A DNA stretch of 64,000 nucleotides from Clostridia bacterium. GTDB lineage: Bacteria > Bacillota > Clostridia > Christensenellales > CAG-138. The position numbers and the translations under genes are program-made. The stretch is taken from positions 507,312 through 571,311 of the forward strand of contig JAFYOP010000004.1 in the NCBI GenBank assembly GCA_017547885.1. The letters run 5' to 3'. Shown here piece by piece: positions 7,780 to 18,534 of this stretch; position 1 is the stretch's first letter, and the number at the start of each line of letters is the position of its first letter. Under the pieces are notes generated by a model. It had not been told where the DNA came from. It worked only from the letters and a program-made list of their open reading frames with translations, and searched no databases.

Positions 7780-8961
7780 TTATATCATGCACAGCAATGC
7801 CCCTGCAAACGCGGCGGCACATGCTGCGTATTTCTTTTGAAGAGAAACAAGGGGATAGTCAGAAATGCATATATACCCGGCGTAAATGAGCAGGCAGGCG
7901 GAAAGGGGTATGCTTGCCTGACGGACGGCAAAGCTTACGGAGGATATCATCTCTGCGGCAGAGGTCATGGCGGCGGTGAGAAACTCTGCTATGGGGGCAA
8001 TAGCCGCGGCAAATCCGGGCGCAATAAGCCCCACCAGGCTTATGAGCAGGGCGGATACAAACACAAATGGAACTATGGGCAGTATCAGCACATTGGCAAA
8101 CAGCCCCAGCACAGGTATTGTGCCAAAGTAGTATACAGACAGGGGCAGCGTGCCAAGGGTACCGCATATGGATACCGCTATCATTGCGGCAATATCATCA
8201 GGCAGAAAGCTGAGCTTTTCGGATATGGGCCTCATCAGCAGGGCAATGACCAGCACTGCCCCAAAGGAAAGCTGGAAGCCTATCTCAAACAGGGCAGATG
8301 GGTCTGCTACCAGTATTATAGCCGCCGCAAAGGACATTCCGCTAAGCATATCGTATCTTCTGCCGCATACCCTTCCGTATAGAGCGCAGAGGGTCATAAC
8401 CGTTGCGCGGATGAGGGAGGCGGGGAAGGCCGCAACGGCGCAGTAACAAAGGAGCAGAGCTGCCGTGATAAAGAACTTTGGCCTGATGGGACAGCGCTTT
8501 GTCAGCCTGTCCGCAAGGGCAGCCACAAAGGAAACATGCAGGCCGGAAAGGGCCAGCACATGAGCAACGCCGCTCATGCGGTATGCCGCATAGGCTTGGT
8601 TTGTGATTTCGCCCTTGTATCCCCACAGCATTGCCTGAAGTATGGGTGCCTGCTGACCAAAAAGGGAAGCGGTGATGCGGGTAAGCACGTCACGGGTATG
8701 CTGAAAGGGCGCCATGATGCCAATGGGCAAAGCGAGGGCAGGGAACATGCACCTCACTATACCAAGGGCAAAGCTCAGGAAAAACACCGCATAGCCGCTG
8801 CGCTTTAGCTTCATGCAGATCGCGAAAAAGCACAGCAAAAGGCACATGGCGATAAAAAGCCACGTGCCCTTTAAAATGTCAAAAAGTATTATGCCTGCGC
8901 ATACTCCCAAGGCCAATGCAGCCATCGGCCTGTAATGGAATAGGGACTGGCGGGTATCCAT
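7780..8961 (-). CDS. ComEC/Rec2-type membrane protein lacking the metallo-beta-lactamase domain
   Basis: A 393-residue multi-spanning membrane protein with the Competence (ComEC) core: GVAHVLALSGLHVSFVAAL near residues 129-147, a run of hydrophobic helices, and SFGAVLVIALL. Full ComEC proteins, the channel for DNA uptake, have about 700-800 residues with an N-terminal OB-like region and a C-terminal metallo-beta-lactamase domain. Here the protein stops after the membrane core, and no second part is encoded nearby. It may be a shortened ComEC with a partner elsewhere, or have another role. Its ATG overlaps the ridA stop (TAATG). Confidence 0.88.
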   Translation of the reverse strand: MDTRQSLFHYRPMAALALGVCAGIILFDILKGTWLFIAMCLLLCFFAICMKLKRSGYAVFFLSFALGIVRCMFPALALPIGIMAPFQHTRDVLTRITASLFGQQAPILQAMLWGYKGEITNQAYAAYRMSGVAHVLALSGLHVSFVAALADRLTKRCPIRPKFFITAALLLCYCAVAAFPASLIRATVMTLCALYGRVCGRRYDMLSGMSFAAAIILVADPSALFEIGFQLSFGAVLVIALLMRPISEKLSFLPDDIAAMIAVSICGTLGTLPLSVYYFGTIPVLGLFANVLILPIVPFVFVSALLISLVGLIAPGFAAAIAPIAEFLTAAMTSAAEMISSVSFAVRQASIPLSACLLIYAGYICISDYPLVSLQKKYAACAAAFAGALLCMI

Positions 8962-9362
8962 TAAAATACAGCCTTCATGATGCCGCGGAAGGCAATGGCT
9001 TCGATCTCTACCAGTGCGCCTGCGGGCAGCTTGGCTACCTGTACGCAGGAGCGGGCGGGGAAATCCTTGCTGAAGAATTCGCCGTATATCTTGTTTATGG
9101 TGGCAAAGTCATTCATGTCCATAATAAAGACGGTGGTTTTGAGCACATCCTGAGTAATATCGTCGCAGCCGGCCTCATGAAGCACGTTCTTAAGGTTGGT
9201 AAGGGCCTGACGGGTCTGTGCCTCAAGGCCTTCAACCATTTTGCCGGTGGCGGGATCAATGCCTATCTGGCCGGAGGTAAATACAAAGCCATTTGCGTCA
9301 CAGGCGTGATTGTAGGGACCCAGAGCGGCGGGAGCCTTGTCGCATTTTACTATCTTCTTCAT
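8961..9362 (-). CDS. ridA: RidA family enamine/imine deaminase
   Basis: A 133-residue RidA (YjgF/YER057c) protein: GPYNHACDANGFVFTSGQIG at the N-terminus, and RSCVQVAKLPAGALVEIEA, which holds the Arg that binds the carboxylate of the imine substrate. RidA hydrolyses reactive 2-aminoacrylate released by PLP enzymes. The start at 9362 is set by AAGGAG a few bases upstream; the frame is open to 9419 but without a ribosome site. It is part of the leftward operon between rimI and the ComEC-like gene. Confidence 0.95.
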   Translation of the reverse strand: MKKIVKCDKAPAALGPYNHACDANGFVFTSGQIGIDPATGKMVEGLEAQTRQALTNLKNVLHEAGCDDITQDVLKTTVFIMDMNDFATINKIYGEFFSKDFPARSCVQVAKLPAGALVEIEAIAFRGIMKAVF

Positions 9363-9431
9363 GGCGAATATCTCCTTATGATTATTATGCGAATATCTTA
9401 TCAAAATGCTACACCCCAAAAGGCGGGTTTG

Positions 9432-9896
9432 TCAATCTGCCCTTTTGTATGCGGGCAGGTTGTTATTCCACATTATGAGGCCGTCCTCGCCGGTGTCGGT
9501 GTAGTATTTCTTGCGGCGGCCTGCCACCTCAAAGCCCATGGAGGTATACAGGTTCTGTGCAACGGTGTTGGATACGCGAACCTCCAGCGTCATGCTGACG
9601 GCATGGTGCAGCAAGGCGGTCTCTATCATGTTTTCCATAAGCTTTTTGCCGTAGCCATGGCCACGGTAATCGGGATGCACCGCTACGTTTGTGATGTGGG
9701 CCTCGCCGTACATTACCCACATGCCGCCGTATGCCATTATGACACCGTCGATCTCGCCAACCCGATAGTGGGCAATGTTGTTCTTCAGCTCGCCCAGCAG
9801 GGAGCTTTCGGACCAGGGGGAACGGAAGCACAGCCGCTCCATTTCAGCTATGCGGGGCACATCTGCCTTTTGCATGGGGCGAAATTGTATGCTCAT
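9432..9896 (-). CDS. rimI: Ribosomal-protein-alanine N-acetyltransferase RimI
   Basis: A GNAT-fold protein of 154 residues: LCFRSPWSESSLLGEL (N-terminal element typical of RimI), NVAVHPDYRGHGYGKKLM (acetyl-CoA pyrophosphate loop) and NLYTSMGFEVAGRRKKYY (C-terminal signature). In Bacillota it usually sits next to tsaB, as here. The ATG at 9896 is preferred over a TTG at 9917 because AAGGAG lies 10 bases before it; it starts one base after the tsaB stop. Known members acetylate the N-terminus of ribosomal protein S18, though related members act on other proteins. Confidence 0.92.
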   Translation of the reverse strand: MSIQFRPMQKADVPRIAEMERLCFRSPWSESSLLGELKNNIAHYRVGEIDGVIMAYGGMWVMYGEAHITNVAVHPDYRGHGYGKKLMENMIETALLHHAVSMTLEVRVSNTVAQNLYTSMGFEVAGRRKKYYTDTGEDGLIMWNNNLPAYKRAD

Positions 9897-9897
9897 T

Positions 9898-10545
9898 TTA
9901 TTTTTTCTCCTTTGCAAGGCGCTCTGCCTGAGAGGGGCGAAGGTACAGGGGCATAGCCTCTTTTACGGTATCACCCGCCACGAGCTTATCCCATGCCGCA
10001 AGGCCGCATTTTGCCGCGTCTATTTCGTTTTCATCTGCAAAGCGGGCAGAGGGAAGGGCGGCGATTATTGTGTCATGGTGGAGCTGTGCGCCGTCACCTA
10101 CGATAAGGATATTTTCGGGTAGGGTTTCCAGCAGTTCGCTTATTACCACGGCGGAAGGGGGAAGGATTATTTCGCCGGATACAGCCATTGCATAGCCGTT
10201 GCCGTTACGGCAGTCTATAAGGGCACAGGCGTGGTCAAGGCCGTACAGCAGCCCTTCAAGGGAGCTGACGCTTACAACGGGCTTATCAAATGCCGCCGCC
10301 ATGGCATTTACGGCGCACACGCCTATGCGAACTCCGGTAAAAGAGCCGGGGCCTGCGTCTACGGCAAAGGCATCCATATCTGCGGGAGTATATCCGCAGG
10401 CAAGCAGGGCCTGCTCCCCAAGGGACATTATGGTCTGTGAATGGGTAAGTCCACGTCCGCCACACTGAATGGATATGACTTCTCCGTCCTTTATAAGGGC
10501 GGCAGAGGCCACGGGGCCGGAGGTGGAAAGGCAAAGCATCAGCAT
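9898..10545 (-). CDS. tsaB: tRNA threonylcarbamoyladenosine synthesis protein TsaB
   Basis: A 215-residue ASKHA-fold protein with the TsaB signature DAGPGSFTGVRIGV near residues 63-76 and the N-terminal LCLSTSGPVASAAL. TsaB is the inactive TsaD paralogue that scaffolds the TsaB-TsaD-TsaE complex making t6A37 in ANN-decoding tRNAs. tsaE lies directly upstream and overlaps it; tsaD is not in the window. The ATG at 10545 has GGAG 8 bases upstream; a second in-frame ATG at 10539 overlaps the tsaE stop. Confidence 0.93.
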   Translation of the reverse strand: MLMLCLSTSGPVASAALIKDGEVISIQCGGRGLTHSQTIMSLGEQALLACGYTPADMDAFAVDAGPGSFTGVRIGVCAVNAMAAAFDKPVVSVSSLEGLLYGLDHACALIDCRNGNGYAMAVSGEIILPPSAVVISELLETLPENILIVGDGAQLHHDTIIAALPSARFADENEIDAAKCGLAAWDKLVAGDTVKEAMPLYLRPSQAERLAKEKK

Positions 10546-10993
10546 TTTATATTCTCCAAAAGGGTATGGTATTTTTCGCCTATGGGCACAAAGCGCAGCG
10601 TGCGGGGCATGGCGCCGGAGCCTTCTATGTGCAGCTCCAGCCGCTCAGCGGGCAGGGCGTATGGCACTCGCTCGCACCATTCCATGATAATTGCGCCGCC
10701 CCGGGCCAGATAATCGTCAAAGCCTATGGCGTACAGCTCTTCCTCATCCTCCAGACGGTAACAGTCAAAATGGAACAGAGGGATGGAGCCATCGTGCTCA
10801 CGCACTATGGTGAAGGTGGGGCTTTGAATATCCTCTATGCCAAGAGCCTTTGCGGTGTATCTTGTAAAGGCAGTCTTGCCTGCGCCAAGGTCGCCGAAAA
10901 GTGCTATGAAAGCGCCGGGGAAAAGCCCCGAAGCTATGCCTTGGGCTATTTCCTCAAGCTGCTGTTCTGTTATGTTGTTAAGGGTAATTTCCA

Positions 10994-10994
<1 letters not shown>
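10539..10994 (-). CDS. tsaE: tRNA threonylcarbamoyladenosine ATPase TsaE
   Basis: A 151-residue P-loop ATPase with Walker A GDLGAGKTAFTR (residues 34-45), the switch stretch SPTFTIVREH and HFDCYRLEDEEEL, which are TsaE hallmarks. TsaE powers turnover of the TsaBD complex in t6A synthesis. Its stop overlaps the start of tsaB and its start overlaps the tgt stop (TAATG), so translation of the three is probably coupled. Confidence 0.95.
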
Positions 10995-13157
<2,163 letters not shown>

Positions 13158-13262
13158 ATGGGTTGCTCCTCATTTTTTATGGTTTACATTCGCCATTACA
13201 TTATATTGCAAATATTTGGCCTTAGCAAGGCGCAAATACCCCCTGTTTACGGTAAAAATATA

Positions 13263-13271
13263 TGCTATAAT
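13263..13271 (+). promoter_or_regulatory. Extended -10 promoter of proC
   Basis: TGCTATAAT is a perfect extended -10 element, 28 bases before the proC ATG. No good -35 box is visible, as is usual for extended -10 promoters. Confidence 0.55.
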
Positions 13272-13298
13272 AAAACAAAAAACGGGAGGGCATACCCC

Positions 13299-14099
13299 AT
13301 GAAATACTGCTTTATCGGCATAGGCAATATGGCAAGCGCCATAATCGGCGGGATGGTAAAAAACGGCTTTGCGCCCAAGGATATACTCTGCTACAATCGT
13401 ACTTTTAAAAAGGCCGCGGCTGTGGCTGAAAAGCTGGGCGTGACCCCTGTTGAGACCATTGCCGAGGCGGTAGCTATGGCAGATGCTGTGGTGGTGTCCG
13501 TAACACCCCAGTCCTTTCCTCAGGTACTGCCTGAGATAAAGAAATGCCTTGCTGATAATCAGCTCGTCATATCCATTGCCGCAGGGCGGGATATAGCATA
13601 CCTTAAAGAAACTTTAGGGCAGGATGTGCCTGTTGTAAGGGTAATGCCCAACGTAAACGCCAAGGTTGGCGCATCCACTACCTGCTTTACTCCTTCCGAC
13701 GATGTTACCGAAGGGCAGAAGAATATGGTGCGCGAGATATTCGGCGCAGTGGGCGAGCTTATAGAGCTTACTGAGGATGAGTTTACACCCTTCAAGGCGA
13801 TCGCCGGCTGCGGCGTAGCCTTTGTGTATATGTATATAGATGCCTGCGCAAGGGCGGGAGTGAAATACGGCCTTTCCAAGGAAAAGGCGCTGGCCATTGC
13901 GTCAAGCACCGTTATGGGCAGCGCAAAGCTGGTTGCGGAAAGCGGCGAGCATCCCTTTGCCCTTATCGACCAGGTGACTACCCCCGGCGGCACTACCATA
14001 GAAGGTATCATGAGCCTTCAGGCCAATGGCTTTGAGCATGCCATACATGAGGCCATGCGTGCCGTAATAGAAAAGGACGCTGTGCTCAGCAGTAAATAA
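13299..14099 (+). CDS. proC: Pyrroline-5-carboxylate reductase
   Basis: A 266-residue ProC. It has the N-terminal Rossmann motif CFIGIGNMASAIIGG, VVSVTPQSFPQVL, VVRVMPNVNAKVGAS and the C-terminal DQVTTPGGTTIEGI, the ProC signature. It reduces pyrroline-5-carboxylate to proline with NAD(P)H. The ATG at 13299 is chosen because GGGAGGG lies 8 bases upstream; the frame is open further back without a ribosome site. It is a single gene with its own promoter and terminator. Confidence 0.96.
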   Translation: MKYCFIGIGNMASAIIGGMVKNGFAPKDILCYNRTFKKAAAVAEKLGVTPVETIAEAVAMADAVVVSVTPQSFPQVLPEIKKCLADNQLVISIAAGRDIAYLKETLGQDVPVVRVMPNVNAKVGASTTCFTPSDDVTEGQKNMVREIFGAVGELIELTEDEFTPFKAIAGCGVAFVYMYIDACARAGVKYGLSKEKALAIASSTVMGSAKLVAESGEHPFALIDQVTTPGGTTIEGIMSLQANGFEHAIHEAMRAVIEKDAVLSSK

Positions 14100-14109
14100 G
14101 CATAATTAT

Positions 14110-14145
14110 AAAAGCTGCACGGAGAGTATCCGTGCAGCTTTTTTG
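14110..14145. terminator. Bidirectional intrinsic terminator
   Basis: AAAAGCTGCACGG/CCGTGCAGCTTTTTT around a short loop, between the convergent proC and the flavin-2Fe-2S reductase gene. Confidence 0.88.
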
Positions 14146-14155
14146 TTTGCTATGA

Positions 14156-15364
14156 TTATTCCACCACGGGAGGTACGTCTATTACAACGTCGCTTAGGGG
14201 GAATGCGCAGCAGGGGTGGATATAGCCGTAAATAAGGTCAGCCTCGCGGCGTCCGTCAGCGGACTTGGGGGTGTATACTTCGCCGCTTACAAGGCGGGAA
14301 TGACACCATCCGCATTCGCCGCTGCGGCAGTGGGCGGGAGCGGCAACGCCGCCATTCTCCATGGTGCGCAGCAGGGACTGGTTTGCGGGAGCGGTAAGGG
14401 TGTACTCCTTGCCTGCCATGCGGACGGTAAGCTTGAACTCGGGGGCTACCTCCGCAGGATAATCCGCTTCCTTGGCAGGATTAAAGTATTCGCCGAACAT
14501 TTCGTGGCGGATGAACTTTTTCCTCAGGCCCAGGGTCGCTATTTCCTTATCCACAAAGTTGTACATGGCTGCGGGGCCGCAGATGAATATGGAATAGTCG
14601 CCCTCGGGCGCGTATTTGCGGATAAGGTCTGCGGTGATAAAGCCGTGCTCCTTGCCCTCAACAGGCTCGCCGCTTATTACGTTTACGTACTTGAAGTTGG
14701 GACAGGTGCGAGCAAGCTCTTCAAATTCATCGTTGAACAGGGCTTCCTTTATGGAATCGCTGCCGTAGAGCAGTATCATGTTGGCGTCTTCGTCGCCGTC
14801 TGCTATGGCCTTTGCGATGGAGCGGAAGGGGGTAACACCGCCGCCGCCGGAAACGCAGACTATGTTCTTTGCGTCTCTCAGGGGCTCATAGGTAAATACG
14901 CCAAGAGGCTCGGATGCGGTCACTTTGGTGCCTACCTGCCAGTTGTCCTGTATGTACCGGGAGGCCAAGCCGTCATCCACGCGGCGTATGGTGAGCATGT
15001 AATAGCCCTTTTCCAGTGCTTCACGGGGAGAGGAGGCAAGGGAGTAGGGGCGGGAAAGGCTCATATCCCCTATCTTGAGCCTTATGGAAATATACTGGCC
15101 TGCGTTGAACCATGCAAGGGACTCAGTGCCCTTTTCTGCGTCCGCCTCAAGGTAGAAGGACTTGGTAAAGTCATCTTCATCCACGATCTTTGCAACCTTA
15201 AGGTACTGTACCTTGGGGTGCAGAGCGTTGGCTATTTTGTTGGGGTGATAGGAATCCGCCTCGGGCAGCTTATTGGCGGGGGCCGCCGCTATTTTTTCAT
15301 TGCGGGCGGGGGTCATTTTGGTAAAGTCCATGGGGTTGAGTTTCCACAGCTTAGGTCTTGCCAT
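14156..15364 (-). CDS. Flavin reductase-type oxidoreductase with C-terminal plant-type 2Fe-2S ferredoxin domain
   Basis: A 402-residue protein of the ferredoxin-NADP reductase superfamily. The FAD motif RPYSLASSP is near residue 127, the NAD(P) motif CVSGGGGVTPFRSI near 187 and FICGPAAMYN near 275. A C-terminal 2Fe-2S domain has CRSGECGWC plus a later Cys. The ~75-residue N-terminal extension is unassigned. It starts at 15364 behind GGAGGTG and two bases after the stop of the upstream CrtI-like gene, so the two form an operon. It is probably the electron supply for that flavoprotein; substrates are unknown. Confidence 0.88.
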   Translation of the reverse strand: MARPKLWKLNPMDFTKMTPARNEKIAAAPANKLPEADSYHPNKIANALHPKVQYLKVAKIVDEDDFTKSFYLEADAEKGTESLAWFNAGQYISIRLKIGDMSLSRPYSLASSPREALEKGYYMLTIRRVDDGLASRYIQDNWQVGTKVTASEPLGVFTYEPLRDAKNIVCVSGGGGVTPFRSIAKAIADGDEDANMILLYGSDSIKEALFNDEFEELARTCPNFKYVNVISGEPVEGKEHGFITADLIRKYAPEGDYSIFICGPAAMYNFVDKEIATLGLRKKFIRHEMFGEYFNPAKEADYPAEVAPEFKLTVRMAGKEYTLTAPANQSLLRTMENGGVAAPAHCRSGECGWCHSRLVSGEVYTPKSADGRREADLIYGYIHPCCAFPLSDVVIDVPPVVE

Positions 15365-15365
15365 A

Positions 15366-16880
15366 TCAAGCACCTCCCTTGATTCTCTTTGCCACACGTT
15401 TGCCGATTGTGTCACCCATTATGTAGGCACAGCTGTATCCGTCGCCGCGGATATAGTGTCCGCCGCAGAAGCTGAGGCCGGGTATGGCGTAGTCTGTCTT
15501 TTCGCCTGCGGTGCGGGCCATAAGGTTATCCCAGCCGGATAGGCGATAACCGTAAATGGTGCCCTCGGGAGTGCCCAGATACCTTGCGAAGGTAACGGGG
15601 GTGGCAACGCTTATCTCTTCGATATGGGGCATAATGGAGATGTTAAGGGCCTTTTCCGCGTCCTCTATATACTTCTTTGCAAGGGCGTTTTTCCACTTTT
15701 TGTAGTCCTCGGGCTTAAGGTCCTTGGGAACGTCTCCGCCGTAGATAGGCATTGTGAAGAACAGGGTGCAGGTGCCTTCGGGGGAGCTGTCGGGAATAAC
15801 GTTGTTCAGGCAGTTGACTATGTACAGGCCGTCATCCAGGCGGGTATCATTCTGTACGCGGGGATCCGGATGCCCCTGAATGAATACGGTATAGTCCTTA
15901 AGGCCAAGCTCTTCAACGCTGCAGTCAAGGCCCAGGTATATGGTGGCAACAGAGATGCCGAAATCCCGGGCGTTTGCAAGCTTAAGATTCTGCTCGGGGA
16001 TTACGCTCTGGTCGCTCATGTTGAATACGTTGTTGGGGATAACGTTGGAGATGACCTCCTTGGAGTACAGCTCCTCGCCGTTTGCAACAACGCCTGCTAC
16101 GCTTCCGTCCTCATTGTAGAGGAACTTGGTAACTTCGCTGTTGTAGCGTACTTCGCCGCCGTTCTTAACGATAACGTCCACCAGCGCAAGGGACATTTCA
16201 TGGGAGCGATGGCGGGGCATTGCGGCGCCGTCCACAACGTAGTCATGTACCATGTTAAGGAAGTGCATGGCATTCAGCTCGTCTGTGGGTACACCAAGGT
16301 AGCCCCAGTAGGTGTTTATGATATCCTGTGCAGCCTTGGGTATGCCCAGGGCTGTCATTACCTGCTCTACGGTATGGCCTGCCACACGCATAAAGTCAGT
16401 GTGCTTAAGCAGCATGGTAAGGCCCTTGGGCTTGCCCTTCATGGCATATATGTAGGCTATTGCCGCGTCGATCTTGGGCTTGAGGGCAAGGAATGCCCTT
16501 ACGTTTTCCTTGCAGCCCGGAACCGCATCGTCTACGCTCTGGCAGAAGTCCTCTATACCTGCCTTGAGTACAAGGTCGTAGTTGCCCGCCTTGTTTATTA
16601 CGCGGAAAATGTCGTGCTCGTATTCCCAGTTGATCTTGGTACCAAGCTCGTCCAGCACCTTGTATACGGTGTTGGGCTTTTCAGCGGTACCTACGCTGCA
16701 CAGCTCATGGAGAGAGGGCTCAAACTCAAACCGTCCTCTGCGGAAACTGGTGGCACAGCCGCCGGGCAGATTATGCTTTTCCAGCAGCAGGGTTTTAAGG
16801 CCGGCCTTTGCGGTGTTTGCCGCAGCGGCAAGGCCGCCGTTGCCCGCGCCAACCACTATGACATCGTATCTGTTGTCCAT
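15366..16880 (-). CDS. CrtI/phytoene-desaturase-like FAD-dependent oxidoreductase
   Basis: A 504-residue flavoprotein with the dinucleotide motif VIVVGAGNGGLAAAANTAKAG near residues 6-26, LEKHNLPGGCATSF, and the C-terminal FAD motif PGLSFCGGHYIRGDGYSCAY. This is the phytoene desaturase / carotenoid isomerase / RetSat-like group. No carotenoid genes lie nearby, so carotenoid chemistry is not implied; many gut Clostridia carry such proteins with unknown substrates. The start at 16880 has AAGGAGG upstream; the longer frame to 17006 lacks one. It is the first gene of a two-gene leftward operon with a flavin/2Fe-2S reductase. Confidence 0.85.
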   Translation of the reverse strand: MDNRYDVIVVGAGNGGLAAAANTAKAGLKTLLLEKHNLPGGCATSFRRGRFEFEPSLHELCSVGTAEKPNTVYKVLDELGTKINWEYEHDIFRVINKAGNYDLVLKAGIEDFCQSVDDAVPGCKENVRAFLALKPKIDAAIAYIYAMKGKPKGLTMLLKHTDFMRVAGHTVEQVMTALGIPKAAQDIINTYWGYLGVPTDELNAMHFLNMVHDYVVDGAAMPRHRSHEMSLALVDVIVKNGGEVRYNSEVTKFLYNEDGSVAGVVANGEELYSKEVISNVIPNNVFNMSDQSVIPEQNLKLANARDFGISVATIYLGLDCSVEELGLKDYTVFIQGHPDPRVQNDTRLDDGLYIVNCLNNVIPDSSPEGTCTLFFTMPIYGGDVPKDLKPEDYKKWKNALAKKYIEDAEKALNISIMPHIEEISVATPVTFARYLGTPEGTIYGYRLSGWDNLMARTAGEKTDYAIPGLSFCGGHYIRGDGYSCAYIMGDTIGKRVAKRIKGGA

Positions 16881-17014
16881 GTTGTTCCTCCTTTGCCTGA
16901 TTTTATGTATTTTGATATGTATATGTGATTTGTATGTTTTAAGGATAGCATTGAAATTACCGCAGTTCAAGGAATAGAGAAAAAGAAAGTTGCGCATAAT
17001 CTCCACAAAACAGA

Positions 17015-17058
17015 AAACTCGACAGGGTATAAATGAAAGCCTGTCGAGTTTCGCTTTT
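17015..17058. terminator. Intrinsic terminator
   Basis: AAACTCGACAGG/CCTGTCGAGTTT with a 13-base loop and T-rich flanks on both strands. It lies downstream of the leftward YwaF-like gene. Confidence 0.8.
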
Positions 17059-17072
17059 GTTTTTATGCGTGG

Positions 17073-17858
17073 TTAAACCGCGGTATCTGCTTCAAGGGAT
17101 AGAATTTTTTCTTGGGCGGCTTTTTTGTCCTTCAAATACCAGGGGAGATATGCAAGGACAAACATGACTGTGATCACAACCACTATGACTGCAACCCGCA
17201 GGCCGTAGTTAGGAGGCAGAATGTCCAGCACAGAGGGTGCGCTTTCGGGACGGGCCATATACAGATAGTTTGCCCCGGGTATCATGATATTCACCCATGT
17301 TGCTATTCCGGCCATGACCCATAGCACACAGTATGAGCGTATCATTGAGCGTATATTGGGCCTGAAACCATGTACGAAAATCATGTAGAATATGGCTACG
17401 TAGCCCAGTGTGTGCTCCAGCCAGAACTGATAGTAGCGGAAGCGGGTGGGGCCGCAGTAGGTAAGGGGTGTGGGGGTGAGCAGTGCAAAGAGGGAGCCTG
17501 ACAGCAGCCAGAAATAGGCTATGTCAAACAGCTTCTGGCTTTTGCCGATGATCATGAAGGAGCAGAAAATTACTGCCCAGCCGCATACACCTATTGGCAG
17601 GCTTGATATTGGCCCCTCGGAAAGCCATGGAGCGGCGGCCAGACGCCAGTAGAATGACATATCGCATATAATGAGCATGAAACCCAGAATATAACGAATG
17701 TTGGTTTCATGGCGGGAGTTCCTGAGAGGTTCGCGGAATTTGTACAGCATAAACAGCGCAACCAGAAGCAAAGCTATGGGCGCAAAGTGTGCGGGGGTGA
17801 ATATGGCAAATTCCGGCTCGGTTCCCACGCCGAAAAAATAGGTCAAAAATTCTTTCAT
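17073..17858 (-). CDS. YwaF/TIGR02206-type integral membrane protein
   Basis: A 261-residue membrane protein with about seven hydrophobic segments. YCGPTRFRYYQFWLEHTLGY and the C-terminal GANYLYMARPES...DILPPNYG match the YwaF / TIGR02206 family of Bacillota, whose function is not established. The charged C-terminus (KDKKAAQEKILSLEADTAV) is cytoplasmic by the positive-inside rule. It is monocistronic and divergent from 18158-18496. Confidence 0.85.
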   Translation of the reverse strand: MKEFLTYFFGVGTEPEFAIFTPAHFAPIALLLVALFMLYKFREPLRNSRHETNIRYILGFMLIICDMSFYWRLAAAPWLSEGPISSLPIGVCGWAVIFCSFMIIGKSQKLFDIAYFWLLSGSLFALLTPTPLTYCGPTRFRYYQFWLEHTLGYVAIFYMIFVHGFRPNIRSMIRSYCVLWVMAGIATWVNIMIPGANYLYMARPESAPSVLDILPPNYGLRVAVIVVVITVMFVLAYLPWYLKDKKAAQEKILSLEADTAV

Positions 17859-18007
17859 AAAAAGGTTTCTCCGATTTTTATTTGATTAATTGTATCATAT
17901 ACGTGCAGGAAAAATAAATAGAGTGTTATTGCATGCCGGCTTGATAAATGCAATACAAACCAAATATGTACAGTCCTTTGTGGTTTTGTAAACAAACATC
18001 TATTTTG

Positions 18008-18036
18008 TTGAATTGGGAAAAAAGATATTGTAAAAT
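18008..18036 (+). promoter_or_regulatory. Sigma-A-type promoter
   Basis: TTGAAT, a 17-base spacer and TAAAAT. It lies about 120 bases upstream of the small membrane protein gene at 18158, in the otherwise empty A/T-rich gap 17859-18157. Confidence 0.6.
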
Positions 18037-18157
18037 GTGGAACATGTTTTGAAGAGAGGCGAAAATGCCGCATTTTTACCGATATTATCTATAAAAATCA
18101 TTCCCGGGCAGAGCCTTTCTTTTCAAGACAAATACCAAGAAAAGAGGACTGATAATT

Positions 18158-18496
18158 TTGTACACAAACCTTGATTGGCTGATTATTGCAGTTCTGTTCC
18201 TGTCCGTGGTCGGAACCGCGGCAGTACTTATAATGTTCCTGTCAAAGCAGGAAAGGATAAAGTCGTTTAGCCTGCATGCTGCGGCAATTATCGGAATATG
18301 TGCCGCATGGGCTGGCACCAGGATATTCTGGCTCAATTATACAGGTCAGCTGCTGATAGCCCTTGTGCTGGGCGCGATGTCCGTTGCGGCAATAGTGCTC
18401 AAGCATATGAGCAAGGAGCGCTCCGGCTTCCATACTGCATCTCACGTTATGGCGGCTCTGTCCTGCATTGGCGGTATATTGAATGCATTTATGTAA
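18158..18496 (+). CDS. Small four-helix membrane protein of unknown function (112 aa)
   Basis: I do not recognise the family. The protein has four hydrophobic segments (about residues 7-27, 39-58, 62-82 and 93-111) with short polar loops (SKQERIKSF, KHMSKERSGFH), so it is probably embedded in the cytoplasmic membrane. The start is a TTG with AGAGGA 8 bases upstream; no better start fits. A promoter at 18008-18036 and a terminator right after the stop make it a single-gene unit. Confidence 0.7.
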   Translation: MYTNLDWLIIAVLFLSVVGTAAVLIMFLSKQERIKSFSLHAAAIIGICAAWAGTRIFWLNYTGQLLIALVLGAMSVAAIVLKHMSKERSGFHTASHVMAALSCIGGILNAFM

Positions 18497-18507
18497 TTAC
18501 CCTGTCA

Positions 18508-18533
18508 AAAAAAGCACCGAAAGGTGCTTTTTG
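18508..18533. terminator. Bidirectional intrinsic terminator
   Basis: AAAAAGCACC/GGTGCTTTTT with a four-base loop, between the convergent small membrane protein and MATE genes. Confidence 0.85.
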
Positions 18534-18534
18534 T

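Noticed and set aside
14216..15382. A 388-codon open frame on the plus strand
   Set aside because: It is antisense to the flavin/2Fe-2S reductase gene, whose FAD, NAD and 2Fe-2S motifs are unambiguous.
15624..16928. A 434-codon open frame on the plus strand
   Set aside because: It is antisense to the clear CrtI-like gene and has no ribosome site or domain signature; long antisense frames are frequent here because of the codon bias.
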